From: Planctomycetota bacterium
GTDB taxonomy: Bacteria > Planctomycetota > UBA1135 > GCA-002686595
Direction of reading: 5' to 3'
Assembly (NCBI GenBank): GCA_014237855.1
Contig: JABACD010000002.1
Span: 215,840 to 279,839, forward strand
DNA length: 64,000 nucleotides
Position numbers and translations under genes: made by a program. The notes under the pieces are model-generated. The model saw only the letters and a program-made list of their open reading frames with translations, did no database searches and had not been told where the DNA came from. Shown here one piece after another: positions 8,991 through 17,204 of the stretch (its first letter is position 1; every line of letters begins with the position of its first letter).

Positions 8991-10061
8991 CTACCGAAGA
9001 TTCTGTTCGAGATAGTCCACGACTCGTGCTGAGGAGCGCCCGTCCGTGGGCCCGACATGATCTGCGGTATAGCGTGTTCGTTGGTCCTTGAACTGCCCCG
9101 GGTTCTCCAGTTGCTCGGGGATGATACGCAGGAGATCCCTGTATGAGCTGGCATGTGCTCCAATATCATCGAAGGGCACGTCGCCCTGCCTGAACCTTCG
9201 TTCGAATCGATACTTGAGCGGCCCCCAATAAGACCACTTCAGTTTGAAGAAGTTGCAGACAACAACTGGTCGATCTAGAGCGGCAAACTCAAATAAGGTT
9301 GAGGACGCTTCAGAGAGGAGAATATCAGCAGAGTACAGGTAGGGAAGCAGGGAGATCTCGGCAGGCTCCGCAACATGTGAGTTGGGGAACTTTGACCATG
9401 ACTTGAGCTTCTTGCGCTGTCCTCTGTACGCCGATCGGGTGTAGGTGAACGCGTGGGGTTTGATGAGGATGTTGTGGTTCGGGAAGTCAGCCGGCCACTT
9501 GTCCGGGAATCGCTCTAGCGAGCTGGGATTGAACGTAGGGGCGTAGAGGATTGTTGGTCTGCCCTTATCGAGGCCCAAGGCGTCGAGGTCGAGGCCTTTC
9601 GCAGTTCCATTGAAGAGTGGGTCGAGCTTTGAGAACCCGGTCTGCACAAACTTGGACTTGGGATAGCGAGATTGAATGATCTCCAGTCGTTCTGCGCCTT
9701 CGATGAAGCGCACGGACATTGGGATGTACGACTTGTTGTAGTAACTGGGCTTGGGCCCGATTCCATGCCCCAGCTGACCGGACTGAGTGTGTGCGTCGAG
9801 CTTGTCCAGATGCTGGAAGCCAGAGCCGAAGATGATCCAGTCCGGACGAGCAGCTGCATACTTAGCTGCGGCCTGCTCCTCTCCATTGAACCAATAGACC
9901 GGTGATTCCAGCGCCTCGAGGGTCTCAGTAAAGGCCTTCTCCTTGTTCTTGTCTGTGTAGCAGCCAAAGCTGCCTTGATGTCCACGCCGGCGCAATTCAG
10001 AAAGTACTGGAGTGTACTGAGGAAGGTAGTAGACGTTTTGCGTGTCGAAGGTGACGTGCAT
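8991..10061 (-). CDS. CDP-glycerol glycerophosphotransferase-like protein (TagB/TagF family)
   Basis: 356 residues. The sequence has the features of the CDP-glycerol:poly(glycerophosphate) transferase family, a GT-B-type fold. These are HGIGPKPSYYNKSY (99-112), with the family's HG...K element, KSKFVQTGFSKLDPLF, ILYAPTFNPSS, NILIKPHAF, and ILLSEASSTLFEFAALDRPVV with the conserved SxxS...E....RP pattern. Family members polymerise or prime glycerol-phosphate or ribitol-phosphate chains from CDP-activated donors at the inner membrane face. In a diderm it more likely decorates a capsule, O-antigen or other surface glycan. The neighbouring cytidylyltransferase fusion can supply the donor. The ATG at 10061 gives a natural start with a TagB/WecB-like N-terminus. 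Confidence 0.88.
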   Translation of the reverse strand: MHVTFDTQNVYYLPQYTPVLSELRRRGHQGSFGCYTDKNKEKAFTETLEALESPVYWFNGEEQAAAKYAAARPDWIIFGSGFQHLDKLDAHTQSGQLGHGIGPKPSYYNKSYIPMSVRFIEGAERLEIIQSRYPKSKFVQTGFSKLDPLFNGTAKGLDLDALGLDKGRPTILYAPTFNPSSLERFPDKWPADFPNHNILIKPHAFTYTRSAYRGQRKKLKSWSKFPNSHVAEPAEISLLPYLYSADILLSEASSTLFEFAALDRPVVVCNFFKLKWSYWGPLKYRFERRFRQGDVPFDDIGAHASSYRDLLRIIPEQLENPGQFKDQRTRYTADHVGPTDGRSSARVVDYLEQNLR

Positions 10062-10334
10062 TGGCTCAGGCGCGGTGGCTCAACTTACCGCTTGGAGGAT
10101 CCCAGGTGGCGCCGTTTGAGGGCTGTGGCCCCTCGCCTCATGGCACCGAGGCTCTCGTCAAAAGTGAAGCCAAGTGTCCTCGAAGCGGGTGGAAGTTTCG
10201 ATAGGATATGAACTAATCCAAGCAGGGCCAGGATTTCAAAGTGGTTACTCGCGTTCTTGGGAGACCCAGGTGGACACCTCACATTGCAGAGCTATTTGGC
10301 GAAAGTGGCGGCGGTTCGCCCGGCGCATTGACAG

Positions 10335-11141
10335 ATGAGCGCTGCTGTCATCATCCCTACTTACAATAACCCGAACTGGTTAGACCTCTGTCTGACTGGT
10401 TTGGCCAGGCAAGTTGTTCGCCCCGATGAAGTTGTGGTGGCTGATGATGGCTCTGCCAAAGAGACCGGGGCGCTGGTCGAGTCCTGGAAAGGGCGCCTCG
10501 GCTGTCAGCTACGGCATGCATGGCATGAGGACCGTGGATTCAGAAAGGGGGAGATCTGTAACTCAGCGGTACTGATGACCGAAAGCTCCGAGTTGCTCTT
10601 CATTGATGGGGATACGGTTCCACATTCGAGGTGGGTTTCAGACCATCTTGAAGCTGCCAGGTATGGTGAGGTTCGCTGTGGTCGTCGGGTGAAGCTTGGA
10701 CCCAAGCTGACGGCGCGAGTGGATAGGGAGTTCGTGGGTAGGGGCAGGCTTGAAGAGCTTGCGGGTCCCGTGACCCGGGGCGCCTTTACGGGAGATACGC
10801 AGCGTCTGTCACTGGGGTTGCGATTGCCCTATGCCCTGGCGAGGATTTTTCACAGACGGGCACGAAAGCTGATGGGGGTGAACTTCAGCGTCAAGCGTTC
10901 AGCCTTTGAGGCAATCAATGGATATGACAAGGAGTGGGAAGCGCCATACCGGGAAGATCGCGATCTGGATCTTCGCCTGGGGCGAGCAGGATATGCCTTC
11001 ATTCCTCTACTCAATAGAGCCGTCGTCTATCACCTCTATCACGGCGAACGACCTCCAACCAAGGAGTACGAAGCGAGAGTCGATAGAGAAGTCGCCTCGA
11101 GCCGGGTTCGTTGTAGGGTTGGCCTGCAGGTGGAAAGCTAA
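10335..11141 (+). CDS. Family 2 glycosyltransferase with galactosyltransferase-type C-terminal region
   Basis: 268 residues. The N-terminus SAAVIIPTYNNPNWL and VVVADDGS (33-40) are GT2/GT-A hallmarks, and FIDGDTVPH gives the DxD. The C-terminal part MGVNFSVKRSAFEAINGYD then REDRDLDLRLGRAGY matches the Glyco_transf_7C-type acceptor region found in chondroitin-polymerase-like and related GT2 enzymes. No membrane segment is seen, so it is probably cytoplasmic and peripheral. It is divergent from the glycerophosphotransferase gene and convergent with the H-NOX kinase gene. Probably a glycan-building enzyme of the same island. Confidence 0.9.
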   Translation: MSAAVIIPTYNNPNWLDLCLTGLARQVVRPDEVVVADDGSAKETGALVESWKGRLGCQLRHAWHEDRGFRKGEICNSAVLMTESSELLFIDGDTVPHSRWVSDHLEAARYGEVRCGRRVKLGPKLTARVDREFVGRGRLEELAGPVTRGAFTGDTQRLSLGLRLPYALARIFHRRARKLMGVNFSVKRSAFEAINGYDKEWEAPYREDRDLDLRLGRAGYAFIPLLNRAVVYHLYHGERPPTKEYEARVDREVASSRVRCRVGLQVES

Positions 11142-11146
11142 CCAGG

Positions 11147-11166
11147 CTACATCAGGCTCGATGTAG
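11147..11166. terminator. Short hairpin between convergent genes
   Basis: A perfect 7-bp inverted repeat (CTACATC/GATGTAG) with a 6-base loop fills the 25-base space between the GT2 stop and the H-NOX kinase stop. No T tract follows on either strand. It could act as a weak bidirectional terminator. Confidence 0.25.
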
Positions 11167-13098
11167 TCAGTTGCCGTTGATACCGTCGGTGACGAGCTGC
11201 CTTAGTTTTCTTAGCCGGAATGGCTTCATCAGTACCTGCCAACCATGCTGCAGTGACATCGAATCGATCCGTTCGAAATCAGCATTGCCTGTGGTAATGA
11301 TCACTTGCTTGACCTTTCCGATGGACTCGAGCTCCGCGGCAAGGTCAAGTCCATTACCGTCACCGAGTAGTACATCGGAGATCAGCAGGTCAGCCACCCC
11401 TTCGTACTCCTTGATGCCTTCCCGTGTTGCTGAGACGCTACCATAAGAGGCAACCTCCAGGCCCATGCCCTCGAGAGCGCGGATGAGCAATCGTCGCAGA
11501 TCTGATTGATCTTCCACGAGCAAGACTCGAGCAGTGGGGAGCTTGCCTTCCTGCTGTTGAGTACCCGTCGCCGCGGTAGATACTGGGGAGAGATCTGGTT
11601 GTTCCGCGGCCTTGGGGATGTGGACAATCATGGCCGTACCCAACCCAGGTGAGCTCTCGACAATGATCTCCCCACCAACGTCGTCAATGATCGCGTAAAC
11701 CAGGCTCAGTCCGAGCCCAGTCCCTTCCGTGTTCTTCTGGGCCGAATAGAATGGTTCAAAGATGCGTTGCACGACCTCTGGTGACATCCCAACACCAGTG
11801 TCCCTGACCTTGAGTGTGACGTGGTCAGGGTGGCTGGAATCAAGGGTCTCAATTGAAAGGGACCCACCATTGGGCATGGCATTGTTCGAGTTGATCACCA
11901 GGTTTACGAGGACTTGCTCGAAGTGAACCGGCGAGATCTTTGCATTGGCGTGACCGAGGCTACTGGAGATCTGAAGTGTGACTGAGTCCTTGATCATGTG
12001 CTCAAGGGTCTCCTTGATGTCACACGTATGTGACGCCAGGTTTGTGCAGCCTTCACTGTCTGGGTTGCGCTGGCTGAACTGAAGCAGCTGACGTGCGAGC
12101 GCTGCACCCTTCTCGGTGGTAGAAAGGATGATGTTGACGTCCTTTTGGCGAGGATCACTGGGGCTTATGTCACCTTGAAGTAGCTCCGCTGCACTACTGA
12201 CTACTCCAAGCAAATTGTTGAAGTCATGTGCAATGCCTCCGGCAAACCGTCCAAGGGCCTCCATCTTCTGTGCTTGCCGCAACTTCTCATTGCTTGCGCG
12301 CAACTCCCGCTCAGCTCTCTTGCCGTCGGTGACGTTTCGAAGGAATCCAAGGACCGTCTTCTCTTGCCCCTGATAGAGGCTCGGGACTAGCTGTCCCTCA
12401 ACGTCGACCCGGTGACCTTGGCTGCTGCGAAGCGAGCACTCAAACAAGACCAACTTGGCTCCATCAAGCAATTGCTTGGCTGCAGACTCCCATAAAGCCC
12501 TGTCCTCTTGCGGGAAGAGATCATCAATCGTGGTCTCGCCGGCAATAACTCCTAGAGTTCGCTGAGCGCTGGGGTTTGCCAGCGTCACCCCCTTGCTTGG
12601 ATGGAGGCCAATGATCATGTCATTGGACTGGTCTACGATCTGCCTGTAGATCAATTGCTGCTTGGCCAATTCGTTCGCATTCGAGATTGACTCAGCAGCG
12701 CTGATCTCCATGCGCTGTAGCTGAAACAAGGTAGCCATCACTCCGTCATGGGGCTCAAAGTGATTGATCTTGAGGCCAAGAGGCTCGAGGCCTTGGAGGT
12801 CTTGGAGCTTGGGGCTCACCAGAAAGAGAAAACCGTCAGCGATTGATACAACCTGACCAGCAAGCATGAGCTCTGAGCCTAAGACCTTCACCTGAAGGGG
12901 CGAGTGGCTCAGTTCACTGAGGATCGCGGGGGTTGGGGTACAATCCTTGCGCATGAGTTCAAATCGGCTGGCGAAGGCATCGCCTATGACGGCCGGCAAG
13001 TATTCGGACAGACTTCTGCCGAGGAGCTCAATCTCAAGGCTTTTGTTCAGGAAGATCGCAAACGGAAAGAGCTGCCTGACGCTGGCGGCGTCAATCAT
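11167..13098 (-). CDS. Hybrid histidine kinase with HNOBA-like N-terminal domain (partner of H-NOX)
   Basis: 643 residues, no membrane helix. Residues 1-125 (VRQLFPFAIFLNKSLEIELLG start) resemble the heme-NO-binding-associated (HNOBA/H-NOXA) domain, a PAS-like domain that pairs with H-NOX in soluble guanylate cyclases. A PAS domain (about 150-260) follows, then HisKA with acceptor His291 (GGIAHDFNN) and HATPase (VNLVINSNNAMPNGG; GTGLGLSLVYAI). The receiver has Asp575 (LLISDVLLGDGNG). The start overlaps the H-NOX stop by 4 bases (ATGA), so the two are translationally coupled. Expected role: cytoplasmic NO-controlled kinase whose activity is set by the H-NOX partner. The output partner is unknown. 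Confidence 0.9.
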   Translation of the reverse strand: MIDAASVRQLFPFAIFLNKSLEIELLGRSLSEYLPAVIGDAFASRFELMRKDCTPTPAILSELSHSPLQVKVLGSELMLAGQVVSIADGFLFLVSPKLQDLQGLEPLGLKINHFEPHDGVMATLFQLQRMEISAAESISNANELAKQQLIYRQIVDQSNDMIIGLHPSKGVTLANPSAQRTLGVIAGETTIDDLFPQEDRALWESAAKQLLDGAKLVLFECSLRSSQGHRVDVEGQLVPSLYQGQEKTVLGFLRNVTDGKRAERELRASNEKLRQAQKMEALGRFAGGIAHDFNNLLGVVSSAAELLQGDISPSDPRQKDVNIILSTTEKGAALARQLLQFSQRNPDSEGCTNLASHTCDIKETLEHMIKDSVTLQISSSLGHANAKISPVHFEQVLVNLVINSNNAMPNGGSLSIETLDSSHPDHVTLKVRDTGVGMSPEVVQRIFEPFYSAQKNTEGTGLGLSLVYAIIDDVGGEIIVESSPGLGTAMIVHIPKAAEQPDLSPVSTAATGTQQQEGKLPTARVLLVEDQSDLRRLLIRALEGMGLEVASYGSVSATREGIKEYEGVADLLISDVLLGDGNGLDLAAELESIGKVKQVIITTGNADFERIDSMSLQHGWQVLMKPFRLRKLRQLVTDGINGN

Positions 13099-13643
13099 GA
13101 CAAGAAGCTGACTTCGAATACGTCATGATCAGCTCCTACGGACTTCTCTTCGACCACCTTGATGTCGACGTTCTCACCAAAGTGCTCGGCGAGACCTGTG
13201 ATGAGGCCGACCACGAATGGGGTGAGTCCATCACGGGGGCTCTCGTAGTGCAGAAGTAATCGGTTGTCTTTCAAGCCTTGCACCATAAAGCTCGGCTGCT
13301 GGAGGTTCTCAAACGTAATGGCCACCTGCTCATGCATTGCGTTCAGGTTGCCAAGAAATGAGACCATGTCGTTGCCAGCAAATTCAAAGAGCGGCCCGTA
13401 CTCGACCCGAGCTGTCTTCAATACCCAGTAGCGCCCGAACTCCAAGAGTAGCTCTGAGAGGTCCTCTTGGAGTACTTCGGAAGCACCCCCTAGCAGAGAT
13501 AGAGTGATCTCATCGGGGTATCCTTGCATACTGATGAATGCTGATTCATCCACTCCAGTTCGCATCGCGATCTTGGTCCACATCTCTGGACCATGCTGCT
13601 CCATGATGTATCCCCGAATTGCCCTGTGTATCAATCCGTACAT
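13095..13643 (-). CDS. H-NOX heme nitric-oxide sensor protein (sGC-like type)
   Basis: 182 residues, the length of a single H-NOX domain. The start MYGLIHRAIRGYIMEQHG is close to the consensus start of soluble-guanylate-cyclase-type H-NOX. The proximal heme ligand is His104 (LNAMHEQV). Pro117 sits at the conserved heme-distorting position, and the propionate-binding YxSxR motif is present as YESPR (133-137). The position equivalent to the distal Tyr140 of the oxygen-binding Thermoanaerobacter H-NOX is a proline here, which favours NO over O2 selectivity. First gene of a two-gene operon with the HNOBA kinase (4-base overlap). H-NOX proteins of this kind bind NO at ferrous heme and switch the partner kinase. 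Confidence 0.93.
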   Translation of the reverse strand: MYGLIHRAIRGYIMEQHGPEMWTKIAMRTGVDESAFISMQGYPDEITLSLLGGASEVLQEDLSELLLEFGRYWVLKTARVEYGPLFEFAGNDMVSFLGNLNAMHEQVAITFENLQQPSFMVQGLKDNRLLLHYESPRDGLTPFVVGLITGLAEHFGENVDIKVVEEKSVGADHDVFEVSFLS

Positions 13644-14163
13644 TTCTACTGATCAGCTTCTTGTTTCTTGTGTCTTGAAATCACCTGTTTCCCCAATGAC
13701 CTGCTGGGACCTAGATACGCCATTCTACCGCAAATGCTAATCGAGTGAGGGGGATTCGCCATGCGGTGCTGCGAAACCAAGGGTTTGGACTGGAGCCCCT
13801 TTGAGGATCTTCCTCGAATGAGAGCACTAATTGGAGAGGGGGGATTGTCCACCTGAGGGGAGGTCAATGGCAGCTGAGCGGAGCAGCGGTGCCTCCCGGG
13901 GGCTTTTCTTGGTCGACTATTCGTGACTCGAACTGGAGCGAGTTAGGCGCGTTTCGGCTGGGTGGAGGCATCGATTGACGACGACTGGCTTCAGACGCCA
14001 TGTCTGCATTCCTGTAGAGAGCTCTCAGGTGTATGGCTGCTGACACTCTATCGTCACGACTCTTCTTGCTCTCGGGGCCGGGATGAGATGCCTGCCCAGG
14101 TGTGGAAAGTTCGCATGAGTCCTACTGCCTGATGCTACTCGTTCGCTTCGCGGCCCGATGACA
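13644..14163. other. Intergenic region upstream of the H-NOX gene (520 bp)
   Basis: Between the H-NOX start and the stop of the cytochrome/monooxygenase-like gene, both on the minus strand. Open frames here are short, arginine- or serine-rich and without family signs. It should contain the H-NOX promoter, but I cannot fix it confidently. No tRNA or clear hairpin is seen. Confidence 0.4.
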
Positions 14164-15510
14164 TCAATGCTCCGCTCTCCAGTTCTTGAGGGCCCGAATT
14201 CGCCTCTGAAAGCCATCGCGATGTAGTTCCTCCAGAGTTGCGAGGTCGCTGGGATCTTCTGTTGCCAGGTATAGCATCAGGAAAGCCATCTCGTCTTCTG
14301 CATCGCGTCCCAGCGAAATGCGCCGTGGGGGATGGTGAGGGTTTCTCAGGTTGTTAGAGCTATTATCGTAGACATATTCCAACTTGATCCGCGTGCCTGC
14401 GAGTAGATCTTGAGGTTGCGCGTACCAGTATGGCTCGACCCAATCGTAGTTATAGTCACTGATTCGAAGGAGGAGGGTCGTGTTCCCCTTCGGGCCGATG
14501 GCGCTCACGTGAAGGTGAGTACAAACATACCGGGCCTTTGGGTAGAGCCCGAGCAGCTCTGTATCGACAGGGAGTGTGACCTCGTCAGTAAGAACATAGT
14601 TGCTCTCGTTCGGATCTATGTCCATCAGGAGCGAGCCCATGATGAAGTCGATGACGTTCTTCTTTCGGGGTTCTTCGCTGTAGTAGAGCCCTAGCTTGGA
14701 AGACTCTCGTTCTGGCTTACCCGTGCCGTTGAGATGGAGTTGAACGAGTATCGCCCCCTTTCCTTCCACTAGAAATGAATAGTCTTCGAGCAAGGGGATT
14801 GCACTTCGTCCGGGAACCCAACCGCCCAGTGAACCGATTGTATTCATCCCGGCACCGCCCATGTCGCGATAGCCAGGTCCCGGAAAGCCAGGATCTGCAC
14901 GAAGTCCGTGCCCTGACGTGTCGAATAACCAGCCGACGCCATGTAGGGCTCGGGGGGTGCTAGGCAAGAACTGACTGGCGATCAGGTGACGGGGCTCGCC
15001 AAAGTCAATTGGAAGAACTAGCGTGTGAAGAGTGCCATCACCCTCTGCAGGAATGATCACCGAACCGGAGACTTCAAGGGTCTCATCTGGAGTGCCGAGC
15101 GGCCAGGGTTGAACCTCGGGTGGGGTCGGCTCGGGCCCCACGCCAACCGGTGCTCCATTTGCAACCCAGACTGCAAGGGTCTGAGTTTCTTCAGCCGTCA
15201 TCCTTCGCTCCCCCCGAATCCTTGGCCCATCCTCGTCGGGCAGCCAGGGAGGCATGAAACCGCTAGCGGTGACCTCGACGATCTGGCGTCCTCGCCTGGC
15301 CGCATCACTCCTCGTGGTAAGCGGAAAGGGTGCCGCTGCTTCGGGCAGATGACAGGGCAGGCAATGGCGGTAGATGATTGGTGCAACATCATCGTTCCAG
15401 GTAGGGCTGGACGATCCTGTTTGCACGGGTCTGTTCTGCTCGGAGCACCCGAAGGTGCCCAGGCCCAGTGCAAGTGCTAGTGCCCTGGCTTTTCCCGCCC
15501 TCTTCTTCAC
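14164..15510 (-). CDS. Cytochrome c lipoprotein with copper type II monooxygenase-like domain
   Basis: 448 residues. The N-terminus has a lipoprotein signal with Cys22 (LGTFGC). A single heme c motif CLPCH (50-54) lies in a short cytochrome domain (NDDVAPIIYRHC; FMPPWLPDE). The remaining ~300 residues resemble the C-terminal region of copper type II, ascorbate-dependent monooxygenases (PHM/DBH-like). Candidate ligands are His162, His190 (ALHGVGWLFD) and an HLH pair (CTHLHVSAIGP), followed by late DYNYDWVEPYWY. It overlaps the upstream redoxin gene by 4 bases (translational coupling). Cytochrome domain plus PHM-like fold beside a thioredoxin-like protein is a combination I associate with planctomycetes. 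The substrate is unknown; a heme-to-copper electron relay is inference. Confidence 0.82.
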   Translation of the reverse strand: MKKRAGKARALALALGLGTFGCSEQNRPVQTGSSSPTWNDDVAPIIYRHCLPCHLPEAAAPFPLTTRSDAARRGRQIVEVTASGFMPPWLPDEDGPRIRGERRMTAEETQTLAVWVANGAPVGVGPEPTPPEVQPWPLGTPDETLEVSGSVIIPAEGDGTLHTLVLPIDFGEPRHLIASQFLPSTPRALHGVGWLFDTSGHGLRADPGFPGPGYRDMGGAGMNTIGSLGGWVPGRSAIPLLEDYSFLVEGKGAILVQLHLNGTGKPERESSKLGLYYSEEPRKKNVIDFIMGSLLMDIDPNESNYVLTDEVTLPVDTELLGLYPKARYVCTHLHVSAIGPKGNTTLLLRISDYNYDWVEPYWYAQPQDLLAGTRIKLEYVYDNSSNNLRNPHHPPRRISLGRDAEDEMAFLMLYLATEDPSDLATLEELHRDGFQRRIRALKNWRAEH

Positions 15511-16085
15511 TCTATGTAACAGCCGACAGCCTGAGTTCGTGAAACTTCTGGGAGGCCACCAGCAAGGAGTACATCCAGAGTCAAGCGAAGGTCGTGTCGT
15601 CCGGGCACGACCCGCTTCTTTCCGAAGGCCACGTTGCGATCGTCGATACGGCCCCTGTAGCGCAGGGCATACCCACCCTCACTGCCCTGAATGACAAATG
15701 CTTCGGGGGTGACTTCTGCACCGAGGGTGCTGACCAGGCGGTGATCAGGATCCACGAGGATCTCGGTGACTATTTCGTGGTCACGAGCATGTTCTATCAG
15801 CAGTTGGTTACTGATCTCCGGGTCGACGTGGACCAGGGCAAAATCGATACCACGTGGTTCGTACTCGTCCACGATTCGATTGATCTCGGGGGCATAGCTG
15901 TTCGCGATTGGGCAGTCATGAGTCACGAATACCAGGACGCGTAACTTATCTTCGTCGAGTTCGAGAGGCTTGAAGGACTTTCCGGCGAGGTTTGTGATGG
16001 TGGGGTTTGCCTCTACCGCGGTCTCCGTGCCTGAGGAGCAGGAGACCAACGCGGTGATAAACAAGAAGGGGAGCAGATCTCGCAT
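15507..16085 (-). CDS. Redoxin-family (thioredoxin-like) lipoprotein
   Basis: 192 residues with a lipoprotein-type N-terminus (MRDLLPFLFITALVSC, Cys16). The thioredoxin/peroxiredoxin fold is indicated by LRVLVFVTHDCPIANSYAPEI, where Cys58 sits at the peroxidatic or CxxC-first position but the second cysteine is replaced (CPIA). Later strands include FALVHVDPEI and EVTPEAFVI with the cis-Pro. With one active cysteine it cannot form a classical CxxC disulfide; 1-Cys peroxiredoxin-like or copper-delivery roles are possible. It is first in an operon with the cytochrome/PHM-like gene (4-base overlap), suggesting a shared periplasmic redox pathway. Confidence 0.85.
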   Translation of the reverse strand: MRDLLPFLFITALVSCSSGTETAVEANPTITNLAGKSFKPLELDEDKLRVLVFVTHDCPIANSYAPEINRIVDEYEPRGIDFALVHVDPEISNQLLIEHARDHEIVTEILVDPDHRLVSTLGAEVTPEAFVIQGSEGGYALRYRGRIDDRNVAFGKKRVVPGRHDLRLTLDVLLAGGLPEVSRTQAVGCYIE

Positions 16086-16249
16086 GGCGTATTGATTCTA
16101 TCGACTGGATACGACTGATGCAGCAAGACGCCTTCTGATCGAAGGCTCATCATGGGCGAGTTACAAGCAGTGATTGGGGCTGGTCATGGTGCGGAGGAGT
16201 TCAACTGGCCGCCCGGCCGATCCGGGTGAAGCTCTTCCAGTGCTCACGG

Positions 16250-16301
16250 GCAGCTCTCCGTGGTAGAGCACCTGACTCACGGCTAACAACCGTGATGCAG
16301 G
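16250..16301 (+). other. tRNA-like partial cloverleaf or double hairpin
   Basis: GCTC (16253-16256) and GAGC (16266-16269) can pair around a 9-base loop containing GG, like a tRNA D-arm. CACGG/CCGTG (16278-16282 with 16290-16294) closes a 7-base loop CTAACAA, like an anticodon arm, and outer CCTG/CAGG (16271-16274 with 16298-16301) extends it. There is no T-arm (no GGTTCRA) and the spacing between arms is wrong, so this is not a functional standard tRNA. It sits just after the stop of the minus-strand methyltransferase and might serve as a hairpin there. Confidence 0.25.
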
Positions 16302-16305
16302 ACGC

Positions 16306-16938
16306 TCAGCCCTTGCGATAGACGCAGATAAGGGTGTGTGCGTACCGATTGAGATAGCGCTCGCGTTTGGGATAGCGAATGTGCCGGAGCCCGCGTAGGA
16401 GTGCAGCTCGTGGGGCCTCCAGTGCCACTAGCTCCTCGACATCGAGGCCGTGACGACAGGCCATGCCCTCCAGAAATTCATGGGCCTCTGTCAGCCCGAA
16501 GAACCACCTGTGGCGATCGATGGGGGGGTCGAGTGGCAGGCCATAGTGAGCAATGGAGCCATGGCCTCTTGAGAGACGTCTCCGGGCACCACACCAGTTG
16601 TTCGGTAGGGAGACCACGATGTGGCGTCGGCTGACACGAATCAGCTCTCCGAACAGCTGATGCAGGTTCTCGAGATGCTCCAGTACATCCAGGCAAACAA
16701 CGGCATCGCATGATCCGTCGTTGAATGGAAGCTCTCCGTCTTGCATCAGATCTTGATGCACATCCGCTTCACGCGAGACATCGATACCTGTGTATCGCTC
16801 GGCGCCAATCAGGTCTCGTAAGGCCGCACGATCGCAGCCGACATCCAGGACGCTACCAGCGAGGGCTCGTGCGAAGCGCTTTCCAATGAAGCGTGGACGG
16901 TCTTGTCGTTCCGCGAAGTAAGCGAGCTCGGTCTGCAT
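16306..16938 (-). CDS. Class I SAM-dependent methyltransferase
   Basis: 210 residues from the ATG at 16938. A longer frame to 17025 would use TTG with no visible ribosome site. Motif I appears as SVLDVGCDRAALRDL, followed by YTGIDVS (acidic strand-2 end), an INPF-like motif FNDGSCDAVVCLDVLEHL and VVSLPNNWC. This matches the Methyltransf_11 group. The C-terminal part has many Arg/His residues (KRERYLNRYAHTLICVY), as in methyltransferases encoded near surface-glycan genes. The acceptor is unknown. Confidence 0.88.
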   Translation of the reverse strand: MQTELAYFAERQDRPRFIGKRFARALAGSVLDVGCDRAALRDLIGAERYTGIDVSREADVHQDLMQDGELPFNDGSCDAVVCLDVLEHLENLHQLFGELIRVSRRHIVVSLPNNWCGARRRLSRGHGSIAHYGLPLDPPIDRHRWFFGLTEAHEFLEGMACRHGLDVEELVALEAPRAALLRGLRHIRYPKRERYLNRYAHTLICVYRKG

Positions 16939-17204
16939 GGTCTCAGATCGGACTATCGGCCCGGATGAAGGGATCCGGTGCTGCGGGTTCACTCTCGGAT
17001 TTCGAGATGAGAGCTGAATGGACAAGTGGAGGGCTATCGCTGGACTCTACCCAGTGTGTCAGATGAGTGGAGTGATAGAGAAGCCAGTGAAGAAGACAAA
17101 TCCGATCCCCCTCTCCTGGCCTCTCAAGCACTGGCCGGTGTCGTACCCTCTCGAGTGCCCAGGAGCCTCCTGGCTTGCCCTGGGCCTCGTTGTCTCGACC
17201 CTCG

